In this document: positions 1-13,800 of the stretch, one piece after another
How the letters are laid out: every line of letters begins with the position of its first letter
Numbering within the stretch: the first letter of the stretch is position 1
NCBI GenBank assembly: GCA_003118195.1
Contig: BEXV01000872.1
Span: 89,159 to 133,553 of the forward strand
Direction: 5' to 3'
Origin: Hemicentrotus pulcherrimus
Lineage: Eukaryota; Echinodermata; Echinoidea; Camarodonta; Strongylocentrotidae
DNA length: 44,395 nt
Notes under the pieces: model-generated
The model's database searches: none
The model's input: the letters and a program-made list of their open reading frames with translations, nothing else
Told to the model about the DNA's origin: nothing
Made by a program: the position numbers and the translations under genes

Positions 1-179
1 GGTTGAGGGTATGTGTCTTCACTCGGTGTTTATTCATATTAATCTAATCTTTAACCAAATTACCCATTTACAACATCTAATCATAACATTTCATTTTTGT
101 CTCACCTGCGTAGCAAAAAGCGAGACATACATGTAGGCGCTGTTTTTCCGGTGACGACGGCAGCAGCGTCAACATAAAA

Positions 180-590
180 AAATATTCAATGAAACTTAGA
201 CTAAAAAGTTATCAATCATGTGAGCAGAATCTCAGGTCACTTTAAAGTGAAGGTCAAAGGTCATTTACGGTCAACAAACTTGGACTATGTTGTGGCATCA
301 GGTTAAAATTTGAATTTTTAACCTAATTTTTAAAGTATACATTCACAATACATTTTAAAATTGAACATAATGGTTATCAAGTATCAAAAATCATGTGATT
401 AGTCTTTTAGGTGACAAAGTCAAGGTCAAATGTCATTTCTGGTCTGCAAACTTAGACTTTGTTGGGGCATCAACATCAAGATTTTGAAATTTTAGCATAA
501 TTTCAAAAGTGTTTGTTCAAATTCCAAGAAACTTGTACCCAAGGGTTATCAAGTATCACAAATCATATGACGCAAATTCCAGGTCACACC
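180..590. repeat. Degenerate tandem repeat, period about 170 bp
   Basis: The word 'gttatcaa' followed by an 'atcat(g/a)tga' block and an 'aggt(c/g)ac' end recurs at about 207, 372 and 546. 'aggtcaaaggtcat' at 251 and 'aaggtcaaatgtcat' at 423 occupy matching places in the unit. Sequence like this is common in marine invertebrate repeats. The period is an eye estimate. Confidence 0.6.
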
Positions 591-780
591 TTCACTATTG
601 CTACTTTCATTCCAGCTTCCTAATTCTTGATGTTGTCTATACTTCAAGTCTTCGGTAGTTGCTAGTGCTTGTACAACACTCTATTCTTTTACAGTGCTTC
701 TTCTTTTTTCATCTTTTTTACATTTGAATGCATGGAAAGTTAAACACAATTTTATTTCAATCAATCAGGATTACATATTT

Positions 781-957
781 AATTATAAAAATAATAATAT
801 TGGATTTTTATATAGCGCACGTATCGAGCTTGCAAAGGTCCTCAAGGCGCTCCAACATTACCCGGCTATGCTAGGCTGCCGATTTCGACGGTCACAGCAT
901 TTTAAGGAATTCCTTCCTACCGGTACCCATTTAACACCTGGATGAAGAGTGGCAAAT
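781..957 (-). mobile_element. SINE relic (tail part, no tRNA head)
   Basis: It matches the body of the SINEs at 25862-26130 and 40262-40440: an (AAT)n-rich end, 'tatagcgc', then 'ggtacccattt' and 'acacctgg', 'tggcaaatgt'. The tRNA-derived head is missing, so this copy is truncated. Orientation is taken from the copy at 40262, which reads on the plus strand. Confidence 0.6.
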
Positions 958-1638
958 GTAGATCAATAATATTTAGAGGGCATTTTTAGATTTTGGCATC
1001 TACCTTTACTTTAGCATATTCTTGCTCTGGTGGTCACTTTCTAAAACTTTGGTATCATAAACCTCCCGACAGCTAACCAAACGTTCTTGAGAGCAAAATA
1101 TTCCTTCTTGTGAACGTTCCGCTAGCTTTTTTGCTCCGTTTACCGTTTTTTGCTTACTACAGTCTTTCTTCCTGCACATGATTTCAGTAGAACTATGCTA
1201 CTTTATGCTATTTAATGTAGCACTACATCACACTTACATTACTGATTTTGCAAATGTTTAGTTCCTTTAAATATAGTGATGACAACATTTTTCAAAAATG
1301 CATAGCTTTATATTCATTCAAACTATCACCATTATCTCTGATTTTCTGCTTTCTCTTAGATTTGTTTGCTATTATGGTTGGATTTCCCTTTAAACAAAAT
1401 GAAAGTTAGTTTTTTTTTTTATATTGTTGTTGTGGTTGAATTTATTCTTCTTCTTCCTCTTCTTAAACAAAATGAAAGTTAGTTTTTTTTTTTGGGGGGG
1501 GGGGCCTTATAAAATGCCTACTCTCTTAGAATGTTGTATTTTGGATTACCTTTGAAATCTTAAAACTGTTTATAAAGATGCTTATAATTTGCAAATGGGA
1601 TTGTATTCTAAAAGTCTTCACTCTGATTGATTGTGCAG

Positions 1639-1893
1639 CTACCGTAGACAACACACCTCCCGTGATCAGTGGGTGCCCTTCCAGTATCACCGTCAACAGT
1701 GTGTCCAACAACAACCAGGTTTCTGTCACGTGGTTGGAGCCAACAGCCACCGACAACTCGGGACAGGTTCCAACTGTAGTGAGCTCCAGTAGTCCCGGAG
1801 ACCTGTTACCCATTGGACCCACCGTGGTCGATTACCTGTTCGTCGACGGCAATAACAATCCTGCCACCTGTACCTTTACCGTCACTGTCATTG
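1639..1893 (+). CDS. Exon E1: HYR domain 1
   Basis: 85 codons, acceptor 'ttgtgcag', donor 'gtaagg', phase 1-1. Opens [13 protein letters not shown], centre [12 protein letters not shown], end [11 protein letters not shown] with both HYR cysteines. The central strand reads YLF rather than the usual YTF. The next intron (1894-2445) has no recognised content. Confidence 0.9.
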
Positions 1894-4800
1894 GTAAGGA
1901 ATCGGCGTCCTTTCACGACGCTGTCATGTCGGTAGTGTCGCTCAAGATTTCTGCCACATGAAGACCAATGCCCTATTATTTTGTTTAAAACAACTGCAAG
2001 ATAGCTGTTTATATAATATGATTCGTATGTATTGTACTGTATTGTATTGTACTGTCTCAATTCATATGATTGATATGAATCATTGCAGGCATCGGCGATG
2101 CACTTCCAAACTAATAAACATTACAAGGTAGACTCAAACATCAAGATAATATCCTTAGTGTTTTAAGTTTAAAAATAAGTTATTTTTTATGGATTTTAAA
2201 AGAGCTTTCAGAACATAGCAATCCTGCTGCAGAAACTCAATGAAAATATGACCTGTTTTATGTTTGAAATTGCAAAAAAAAAACACAATTTTTAATTTGG
2301 TCTATCATAGGGGCAATCACATAGTTTGATAAACTTTTCATCCATTTTTGGAATTTTCCAAATCAAAGTTACCCGTCAGAAATTTTCTCATTGACTTTAA
2401 ATATTGTTCACATATCTATCCTCAATAACCAAACTTCCCAAACAGACAACGATGGACCTGTCATCAGTGACTGTCCAATGGACATCCCGGTCACTGTTCC
2501 ATTTGGCACTACCGGTGTCTCCGTCACCTGGAATCCTCCCTCGGCAGTCGATAACTCTGGTGGAAATGTGATTGTGACTTCAACCGACGCCCCCGGTGAT
2601 ACCTTCGGATTAGGCCTAACACAAGTCACCTACACCTTCACCGATGCCCAAAACAACCCTACACAGTGTAGCTTCAACGTTATCGTTCTTGGTGAGATTC
2701 TCTTTGAAATGTCTTTTCCACTAGTTGCCGCAAAGCTGTGGAACAGGCAACATACTTTTGTGAAGACACCTTCATCTGTTGAACATTTAAAAAACCCTCT
2801 GAAGTCTCATTTATTTTGTTAGAATTGTATTGACCCACTTGGTCCATGTTGCAGGGCTTTTATAACTTCGAGGTAAAGGCAATATTCAAAATATCTTTTG
2901 TATTGGAGTAGATGGGATATTTACATGTCTTATTCCGACTGAAAATGGAGAATGGAAAAACGATTTTGTTTATCTGAAGTAGATGTGAAACGACCTGTTT
3001 ATGGTACCTGTGTATATTATAGATGTGGTGGTGATACATTAAGATTGAATAAACTAGAGGTGTTCTCCTGCACAATGAAACATTCTTTAGCAACCATGTG
3101 TATACAAAGCCTTAAGACCACTCTCATTTTCACACTTGAGTGGTCTTTATACACAGACACCACCCTTCTTGAAATATTTGTTGCTGAATTTTAGTGATAT
3201 TTTGTTTTGTTTAAATTGTTTTGCATGGGGTTGGATGCAACTCATTTTTATTCCGTACGTGAGCCACAAGCCACTGTACCCTTGTATTGCACGAGGCCGG
3301 TTCACACGTCTGTATCTTATTTTGAACTTCAGCTGAGAATGACAACATTGATCCAGTCATTTCCGGGTGCCCCGGTAACATCATTGTGGACAACGAAGGC
3401 AATACAAACGGTGCTGTTGTAACATGGACAGAGCCTGTGGCGTTCGACAACTCCGGAAATACCCCAGCAGTAACCCGAACAGTTGGTCCCGGTTCTGTCT
3501 TCCAGATAGGCGAGACTACCGTCATGTATACCTTTACCGATGATGCAGGAAATATGGCCATCTGCTCTTTTAATATCAGAGTTAATGGTGAGTTACCAGA
3601 TCCGGGCTTTATACTCGACATCGGGAAACAGCTAAGACTTGGCGGTAGCTTAGAGGGTTTAATCGATCGCAAGTACTTCAGTGGGATTTCGCATCGAGCA
3701 CATTTATGTATTTTTATACCCTATTTTTCAAGATTATTTAGAGGTCTGATGTGTAGCTTGCACTTAATAATTAGCTAATGTCCACATAATGCTGAGTCTG
3801 CCGTAGTGTCGAGTTTACCTGACCCCTGAGTAACCAAGCTTATAGAAGATGATATAGAATGAAAATCAAATTTCTGAGTCTTAAACAAAATGTGTAGGGG
3901 TAGATAAAAAAAAATATAAAAAAAACGTATTGTGATATCTGCATCGGTTTCTATGATTTTAAGATGATGTACAGTGGAAACTTGCTGTAGCAAAGACATT
4001 GGGACCATGATTTAAAAAAAATAAAAATATCAGGCATCTTGTTATATCAGAGCAAAAATTAAAATATAAGAGCTAAGACTAGCAAAATTACTGTTTTATG
4101 TCAGGTTTCTCGTTTATATCAGAGCTTTTCATAACACATTTCCATCGTAAAGGTTAAAAGGAGAAGATCACTGCACTTTTTTTTTAAAGAAACACCTTGA
4201 AACACTTGTAGCATATTACTGTTTTTGCTTCATGATGATGCATTAATAGTACACTTTGAAAAGACAGAAAGAGCAGAAAAGGAAATCAGTCATGATACCA
4301 TGTCAAAATATTTTCAATGCTCCGGCCTCTTCACGTTGCATTTTACAATACCTCGTTTTAGATGCCGCCTCACCTACCATCGTCAACTGCCCCTCTGATA
4401 TCTCCCTCTCTGTGCCTTTTGGAACCACAAGTGCCGTTGTCACATGGACGGTGCCCACAGCCACTGACAACTCTGGCGGTGCTGTCACATCAACCAGCAC
4501 ATCATCTCCCGGTGACGCCTTTGGTCTTGGCCCCAACCAGGTCATCTATACCTTCACAGATGCCACGAACAACCCTGCCATTTGCGCCTTCAATATCATC
4601 ATCACAGGTTAATTTGATCTAACATATTGAGAATATAACCTCGTTTCATTTCCATTTTTGAATACATTTTGCTAGGGGATTTCACTGCAGCTCGGTAATT
4701 TTGTTGTAAACGCTTCTGCTGCCAATAGTAACCTACTTTGAAGAGTAGGATGATTACAGTGTATTAAAGAAGCACGTTAAATACCAGCGTAATGCTTGCA

Positions 4801-7800
4801 TCACATGTTTGGGGCTATGTTATTGCTAGATAGCACATACTAATCAAGAAGAACATGAAAATTGTTCCCCCCCCCCCTCATCAACCGGAGGTAACATGTG
4901 TCTCAAAAGCAGGATGCACTAACATTCACATCTTTTTATTGTATTTTCAGTGCTTGGAGATACCGTTGACCCTGTTATCACTGACTGCCCGCCGAACCTT
5001 GCTGTCACTGCGGACAGCTCCCTCAATGGTGCTTTTGTGACATGGACAGTACCATCGGCTACCGATAACTCTGGATCGGTCAATGTTGTGTTCTCAAATT
5101 CTCCTAATGATTTCTTCCTCATTGGAGAAACCACTGTGACGTACACCTTTGTAGATCCAACTGGCAATGATGCCATCTGCTCCTTCAATGTCCTTGTGTC
5201 TGGTAGGTGGTTGTAGTACAGTGATTAATTTCATCTGAATTACAATTTGTATCAGTTTATAGACATGTCCAGGGTAGTTGGCCACGAGATATCAGTTGTA
5301 TCATTGATTTTGATATTTATTCTGATTCAAGCTTCTCGTTAGCCTTCAACTTTAAGAATGGTACAGTTAGGGATGTGGTGGTAGCGCATGGGACAATACG
5401 GCTTGACCTTGCAGACATATGGTCTATACCTTAACAGTTTTGGATGGTACTACTCAGGCCTTTTGTGTCTGTCCTCTGAAAAATTACCAAGACCTTGACA
5501 GCATACATGTATTATGAAAGCTGTTTAGATTGATCACTATTGTAGTCAAAGAAGTCTGTGTGGTCAGTGTGGAATAGATTTTGTTTTTAGTAACTCATGT
5601 GAAAGTCTGTCATCTATAACCATACAGAGATTAAAGGTATCAATTATGGCTTTTAAATGTCGTTTGTACAAATTATAAGATCTTAATTTCCTAGATTATA
5701 TAAAACACCGTAAAGTGGCTGTATTTTATCAAGAACCTAGGGCCTGCTCCATGAAGTCGGGATGTTAATCTTAAACATCGATGCAAGCAAAACCTCTACA
5801 CGAAGATCATAAAACTTTGTTGGTGATCCTTTTAACAGGATTATTTTCAGAACAGCTGATCTGTTATCCCGTCTGTTATATGGTTCAATATGGAATAAAG
5901 GTATGTTTTACCTGACTGCTAATAAAGCATGTGTTTGCTTGTACGTAAGTGGCCAGGAGACCGATGGCTTTAAGTCCTATCTGTGGGAATTGGTAATGAT
6001 GATTAATTCTTTACCGAAGGGCACTAGCGCTTTGACTTGTTTTTTTTAACCAAGGACCTCCCAGGTACGAGACCACTACTCTATCTCTGAGCAGTCGCAT
6101 CTCCATCACTTAAAGAGAAGGTTGAGTTGTGGGAAGAGGTGAAAAATAATTCGTGAACGTTATCATTTTTCATTATGCAAGTGTGGAAGAACATCAGATA
6201 AGACATGTTCCCTAAAAAGCATGGCTCTTCAAATGCCTTCATATTCTAAATATGTCATGTTTATCGTAAAACTCGGGGGGGATTTTTTCGCCACGTGTTC
6301 GTGTAGTCCCATATACATCTTTCTGTGTACAGTGTTTGTAACTTTACCAAATTTCTTATCATTTTGATTCCAGAACCTTGCAATACACGCAAATTCTTAT
6401 ATGCTAGATGATCAACCTTTTTTTGGTCAATTCCACACCGTTTCTTTCACAAAGCAATCGCATGACCAGAACTCAACTTCATCTTTAATGGACAAATTTT
6501 TATTACAAGCGAGTCAATTCTAGCTAAAATCAAATTTGTTTTTACATATACATATATTATTACAAGTGGCAGCATCTCTGATTTACTAAAAAAACGTTTT
6601 TGAACAAGTCCAAATCCTGGAGGTGGGAGAAAGTGGGCAAAAACAAAAGATAATGAAATATGCGGAATCCAATCCTTACCTTTGAATCCTCCATTATGTA
6701 GGAAGCCGAGTCGATCTTTTGAACCACATCTAGCCATATGTTAAGATAAGTGGCACCATTTTCAACTTATACAAAACACTTTTTGAACAAGCCCAAACGA
6801 CGGGCAAACTAAACATGAAATCTAATACATTGTTTTGAATGCTCCATTCCATGCCACAGACGAAACAGATCCCATGATCAACAACTGTCCCGATGCCATC
6901 TCCCTCACGGTGCCATTCGGAGTGTCTATGGCCGTGGTCACCTGGACGGTTCCCTCTGCTACCGATAACTCTGGCTTTGTTTCGCTGACATCCAACAATT
7001 TCAATCCTGGAGACTCCTTCCCACTTGGTGACACTGTGGTCGTGTATACATTCACTGATGATTTCACCAACGAAGCCCTCTGTATTTTCAATATCTTCGT
7101 TACGGGTAAGCATTACATTTTAAGTGGTTTTATTGTAAATAAATGTTTACATTCTTGAACCAGTGTTTCAAGCAAAGAGACTTTTAGTGTATTGCGTAAA
7201 GGAAGTGGGTAATATTTTTATAATTTGTGTATGCTTGTATGGAAGACTTATCTACAGTAAATAGCGAATGTATAATACTCTTAAAGGAGCACACGATCTA
7301 GCACTTCTCAAGTGGAAATATAACAATCACATATTGTTTGCATGATTATATCGTTATTCCAAGCGAGAATATATTACTTGTTCACCAGAAGTCATATCTT
7401 TTTTTCTAACAAGTGCTCATTAAATGTGTTACTCTTTCTCTTTGGTTATTTGTTATCCTTTCTTTCCATTGTTCCTTTCTTGTTCTGTGTCCCTCTCACT
7501 TTTGCTATCTCTCCCCCCTCCCCCTCTCTCTCTCACTTCTCTGTTGGTGCCTCCATTCGCTTGTTCACGCATCCCTCTCTCCTTCAGCTCTTGATGATAC
7601 CAGCATCCCGACGATCTCAGATTGTCCATCCACCATTGCTGTACAGGCAAATGAAAACCTACCAGGGGCCAGCGTAGACTGGACAGTCCCAACTGCTGTT
7701 GACAAAGATGGCAACAATCCACAGGTTTTCATCAGCAATCCCCCAGGCTTCTTCTCCATTGGAACCACCACAGTGACTTACACCTTTAGGGATACTGCCG

Positions 7801-10800
7801 GCAATGAGGCACGCTGTATCTTTGATGTCATCGTTATCGGTAAGAATGAAATATGTCTAATGGAGAGCATCAATCATCCATTCTGAAAGAAACAAAGACT
7901 ACATTTTTAAAGATTGCATGAATTACAATGTATCCACATAAATTATGGGCATCTCAACTCTGTATTGTGCAAATCTTAGATTGTCTTGGTAGTAACTATT
8001 TAAGTAATTTAATTATTATTATTATTATTTTTTATTTGGCACTTTTAAAATCAGAAAAAGCAATATACAATGTACATGTATGAATACATACAATAATTTG
8101 ACACTTGCGCACCCGACCAGGTAGCCTGGGTAAGGAACAGATGAACTTAATGTCCATGGTCCACAGGCCTTCCCACACCTGATTGGGTGCACAAACATCT
8201 TGACATAAAGTGTGGATACAACATAGAATAAAATCACATATTTAAAAAAAAAAAAAAATGTTACAGAAGTTCAAATTAACATGTACATGTAGCTTTAATA
8301 ACTGCATCATAAAGTTATACCAGGTAGGGAGATGGAGAATATAGAGAAGACAGAAGAGAAAGTAGAAAAGTAATACCAGACAAAGAGTGGGGGGAAAGAG
8401 GAAAAAGGGAGAGAGATCGAGAGAGCAGAATAGGAAGACTGAAAACAAAAGTTCCGGATCATGACTATGATGTCATTTGCATAAAATTGTGTTGTAGGTT
8501 AAAACTACTAAATAATACCATTTAAAATTTGCTGAATTATTACAGTACTTAGTTCATCAGTGATCAATACAATCCGGTCCTAGAAGGCTTCAAGTTATTT
8601 TCAGAATTTCTTTCTTGAGGACACGTAGAACATGTTCAATTTTCCTGAGACAAGCTCAACCCTGGATGAGAAGGCAAGCCTTCCGAGACTATTGAAAACC
8701 TATGAACCGCAGTATATTGGAGTCTCTCCCTTCTTGCCTTCAGATAAACAAATATAACATCCTCCTCTGAATGCCGGACACGTATTACAATATTATCTCC
8801 AACTACTTTGCATCTTATCAAGCCATACTAGGATTTAATAAAGAATGAAACCATCAAGAAAATCCTCTTAGATTTCAAAGTGTACCATTTCAAATGGTCA
8901 AGACGCTGGTATATGGCATCTCATGTCGTCGCTGTCTACGTATCACTCGCGTTGCCCGTCGTTAGATATGTTACAGCATATCGATGTTCCTTTAAGTATA
9001 AGCCATCCAAGCAGGCACGCCATAATCAAGGATGGGTAAAACGAGTGACTTGTATAATGCCAGAAGAGCCCGAGAAGAGATGCCAGCAGACATACATGAG
9101 ATGAGACCGAGCATACGATATGAATCCGAATAGGAACCACGATACTGAACAGTCTGGTGGCGAACAGATATGGATGACCTTACCCAATATCACATGTTAC
9201 CTTGAATATTGTTTTCACTTCAGTCTGTTAATAAGAATATCGCGGGACATCCGGTCAAAGGCCTTGCTAAAGTCGAGAAATATTGTGTCAATGGTTGGGG
9301 TAGGAATTTTTTCAATCAATGATCATGAATATGACATTGGTTTGAAAAGAGAACAGTCATTCGTTAGAAATACTGTTTGTAGAAATTACGATAAATGAAA
9401 TAGATGACAAGAAAAGGAAATTCTTTCATTAGGAGCATTTCACATGTTACCATCAACCGTTGTAAGCACAAAATGAATCACATGTTATACTTTAGTAGCA
9501 CCGACAAGTCCGACACAAGACGGACTACACAGAACTAAACAAATGTAAACATTACCCAAAATTGGCAAAGTTATTTGTCTGTTTTATTCGATTTGATAGT
9601 CTGACTTGTGTATAGTAATCAAACTTACTTTCGTCCTCCCTGTCATTCAGATAACACCGAACCTGTTGTGACTAACTGCCCAACCAACATCAACCTAGAC
9701 GTGCCTTTTGGAACCACCTCTATCCCGGTCACATGGCAGATCCCTCAGGTCATCGACAACTCTGGTAGTGTGGACACCACCAACGACCTGAACCCCGGTG
9801 ATCTCTTCACCGCTGGCCTTGTCACACAGGTCTCGTACACCTTTACAGATGCTTCCAACAACTTCCAAGTCTGTAACTTCCTGGTGACCATCAACAGTAA
9901 GTAACATATCACTGTTCTTGCTGTAAGGAGTGCATGTAGGCACAGATTTGCATCAACAAAGAATCCAACTTCATGATGATGCTGGCGATGATGATGACTA
10001 TTATAAATCAATAACCAATGACTTATGTTTAAAAACACTTTCACAATGGTCATAACTTATTTTATTAAAAGCATAGAATCTGTCTGGAATACAAAGGACC
10101 TATTTGATAAAAGGGATACCGAATGTGGCAATCGGATTTATGATATATAAGATGCAATTAACACATTTCTATAGTATGCAATCATTTCCTTTGTCCTAGA
10201 AGGAATATAACATCCTCCCTTACTGGCAAAAATACACTGAATATGTTTATCTTTAGCTCACAGTCGGACCAGACATGACTGATCCAGTCATCATTGGGTG
10301 CCCTACAAACACTGCTGAAGTACTTCCAGAAGATTCTTCTGCAGTTGTCATTGAATGGACCGCCCCAACCGCCACAGACAACTCTGGCAATGTACCGTCA
10401 TTGGTCGCTACTGCCAACAGTGGTGACTTGTTTACAATTGGAACCACTGTGGTTACGTACACCTTCAGGGATATAGCAAACAACGAAGCCATTTGCTCAT
10501 TCACGGTTTCAGTTTTTGGTAAGTGTTAGTTAAACCACGGACCTTGTGATCCACAGTCCGATGACTGATCCACTCGTCCACGACACCTGCACGATTACCA
10601 TTTCGTTCAGCTTCTTTTGTTTTGTTTTGAAATCAGCTGACTAAAAGTTATGAATCAATGATATGGCTTAATTTAGCTTTTAAATGAAGAAGATAGCAAG
10701 AAAGTATAACCCAATAACGACGAAATAAAAAACTGGTTGTTAATTATATTAGACATTATTGTGAAGCATGAGAAAAAATGCCGTTAAAAATGGAAAATGA

Positions 10801-13800
10801 AAAGAAAAAAACACACCTAACAATACATGTCCTGCAAGTAATGATCAAGCCCTAGACATAGCATTGCTTCAAATATAATGAACGCATACTTCGTTCATTT
10901 TAGACCAAACACCACCTACATTCCTCTTCTGTCCTGATGACATCACATTGGTGGTTTCCCTTGGAACTCCAACGGCTGTTGCTACCTGGACCACACCTGT
11001 TGCACAGGATAACTCGGGTAATGTCAATCTCGTCAGCCAGAGCGCTACTTCAGGAGATGAATTCCAGGCAGGTTTCAGTGAAACAGTATCGTACCTCTAC
11101 CAGGATGGCAGCAGTAACCCAAATACTTGTTCGTTCGATGTCACAGTCAACACACGTGAGTCTCACCGGATGATATTCTAATTGATTTGTTTGATAACAT
11201 CGTTTATTCCACAAAAAAATCATCACAGGTAAAAGTTGAATAAAACATTTGTTTATTCACTGAAAAAGTAAATATTAATATGCAATGAAAAATACTAAAC
11301 AAATTGTCATTTTTTAAAAGTGATAAATTTGCAATAGAGAAGTTTCATTTTTGTTTAATTATGAAAGATATCATTGCAACTGTTCAAAGCACAATTGATA
11401 TATCAGCCGTATTAGAGCCTTCAGTAAAGCTCTTTGGGCAGCAATCGAACCACGAGTTAGCTCTGCCTTTATTATCAGCAAAGGTTCTATTTCACACTAC
11501 CAGTATATGTAGAAAACTACCTCTCATTCATCTTTTATTAATTTTGTGTGATTTAAAACTTATCAACTAAAAAGCTTGATATGCACATTATCTAATATGC
11601 CCACAATTTGTCATAAATCAGTGGATGACCTGAGACCAGAAATCCTCAGCTGTCCATCCAATATCGCTGTCGAGGTCGAGATTGGCGTCGGTGGTACCCC
11701 TGTCACCTGGGCCATTCCGACGGCAACAGACAACTCTGGTGTGGCCCCTACCGTAGAGACCGACTACAACCCTGGAGATTTCTTTGATGTTGGATCAACT
11801 CTCGTCGTCTACACCTTCACTGATGGTGGTGGAAATGAGGCTCGGTGCGCTTTCAATGTCGCTGTTTCTGGTGGTAAGTCTAAGGGCTAGAAGATATATT
11901 ATGGAAATGGAAGTGAAACTATGGAAGGAACTTAAGAAAAAGAACTATGTAAATGCAAGTGATACAATCTAAAGAACATACGGTAGGAACAGAAATGGAA
12001 AATGGAAGTTTATTTCTGATACACGGTTGTCATCAGTTATTTCAGCAGTTCAAATCAAATTCAAATCAAATCAAGACACAATCTCTAATTTCAATAATCC
12101 TAACTATTTGGGATGTACAATACCATATACTGAAATTATCCTTCAGTTAGTTTCTTTGAAGTCTTTGATATTGTATTTACGAGAATAGTCAGCATTAACG
12201 AAAGAGGGACAGGGGTTGCACATCCATCTTTCAAGTGGTGGACTTCATTTCCACCCTCCTGGGTAAGTTTTATTGGAAACAGACATACTGTTTAAACTCC
12301 AATTAAATTATTCCTTCCAATTGAAAATGACCTGATCACAAAAGTGTGTACATTCATGACAGTTTGACTTAAAATTCCTATTGATTTGTTCCGTACATAA
12401 TATTCCTCAAAAACCTTGAAACTTTTCTTGAAGTTTATCTGGTTCAGTATAAAAATGCAACTTGATTGTCGTATCTCTAGACTAGAGCAACTGATACAAT
12501 TTTGTTTTTTTTCCCATTATGTTACAATATTCATTTCCTCATTTATTTAGTTGCATTGGTTCATAAATGATTGAATATAACATTTGATTTACTGAAAAAG
12601 AATACAATCCTCAAATATTCCACTTCCATTTCTGTTCCTACGGTATGTTCTTCAGACTGTTTCACTCTTTACTTCTTTTTCTTTAAGTTCATTCCATAGT
12701 TTCAATTGGATTTACTTTTTTCTTTCTTTCGTGAATGTAGACCAGAACCTGAAGGTGTTTTAACATTAAAGCACATGCTGAGCCGTGTTTCGTATGTTAT
12801 TTCACAGGAATAAAAAGAGTCTTAGATGTCTAAGAAGTAAATATATATTTGTTGTTGATATATTTTCCAGTGGACACCACTCCTCCTCTCATCCAGTTCT
12901 GCCCAGAAGATATCGCAGTAACGACTGACGTCACCACTACCGGTGTTGTGGTTGATTGGAATCGACCAATCGTTGCTGATGCTTCTGGTCAACCAATCAG
13001 CATCGTCGTTTCAAAGGCCCCCAATACCTTCTTCGATGTAGGAACAACCGAGGTCATGTACGACTTTGTCGATTCCTCCGGAAACAGTATTTCTTGCACC
13101 TTTGATGTTACTGTTGTCGCAAGTATGTACAACCTTAATCACATCTTTTCCCTGACATAAAATGATATGATAGTCATTTAAGTTTTTAATAAAGATTGTT
13201 TGGGGTCAGAAGGGCTTTAACTCATTTCATGCTACACAGGCCTCGTGGCTCCAAACACTATATATTTTAAAAGGATTATAGGCCTAGCTGTGTAAGCAAG
13301 CATGCTTACAAAATAGATGATTTTTATTACAATTGTATCCAGTCCACATTCAATAAAAATGATAACATATTACACATGTTTATACTAGTAAAAAGAAAAT
13401 AAAGAAAGTAAACAATAACAACATACAGTACAAGTTGGCAATAGATAGATAACAAACTAAAAACAATAATAAAAATGTGTGGGCTGGGAGACAAAGTATT
13501 TAATCACAGTGGACAGTGTATATGTTATTTAAGATGTTTCACTTCTGGAATTGTTTTATTTACCTGACATAGCAAACCATCAACGACTATTAAAATAGCA
13601 CCCTCATTTTTATCCGTTCTCAACTTAAAGCTGACGAGGACGGTCCTGTCATTACTGGTTGCCCTGGCAACATCCTCCGCACTGTCCTGGATGACACCAC
13701 CGGTGGCATCATCACCTGGACCGTGCCCATTGCGGTAGACAACTCTGGTGAAGAGGTTCAGCTTCTGAGCAATCCTGCCACTCCAGGAAGCTTCTTCCCT

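Larger units (their letters stand above)
1..1638. other. Upstream intron sequence, 5' part outside window
   Basis: No HYR or EGF exon is visible here. It contains a roughly 170-bp-period repeat (180-590), a SINE relic (781-957), two copies of a short T-rich word at about 1398 and 1466, and a G run near 1493-1504. Since the exon at 1639 begins with two bases of a split codon, this stretch should be intron. Confidence 0.6.

Noticed and set aside
694..945. Signal-peptide-like reading frame near 694
   Set aside because: It begins with GTG, not ATG, lies partly in a SINE relic, and has no donor in a fitting phase.
1639..5202. CRISPR-like or tandem array reading of the regular HYR exons
   Set aside because: The units are protein-coding exons with variable introns; no short conserved repeat and spacer pattern.
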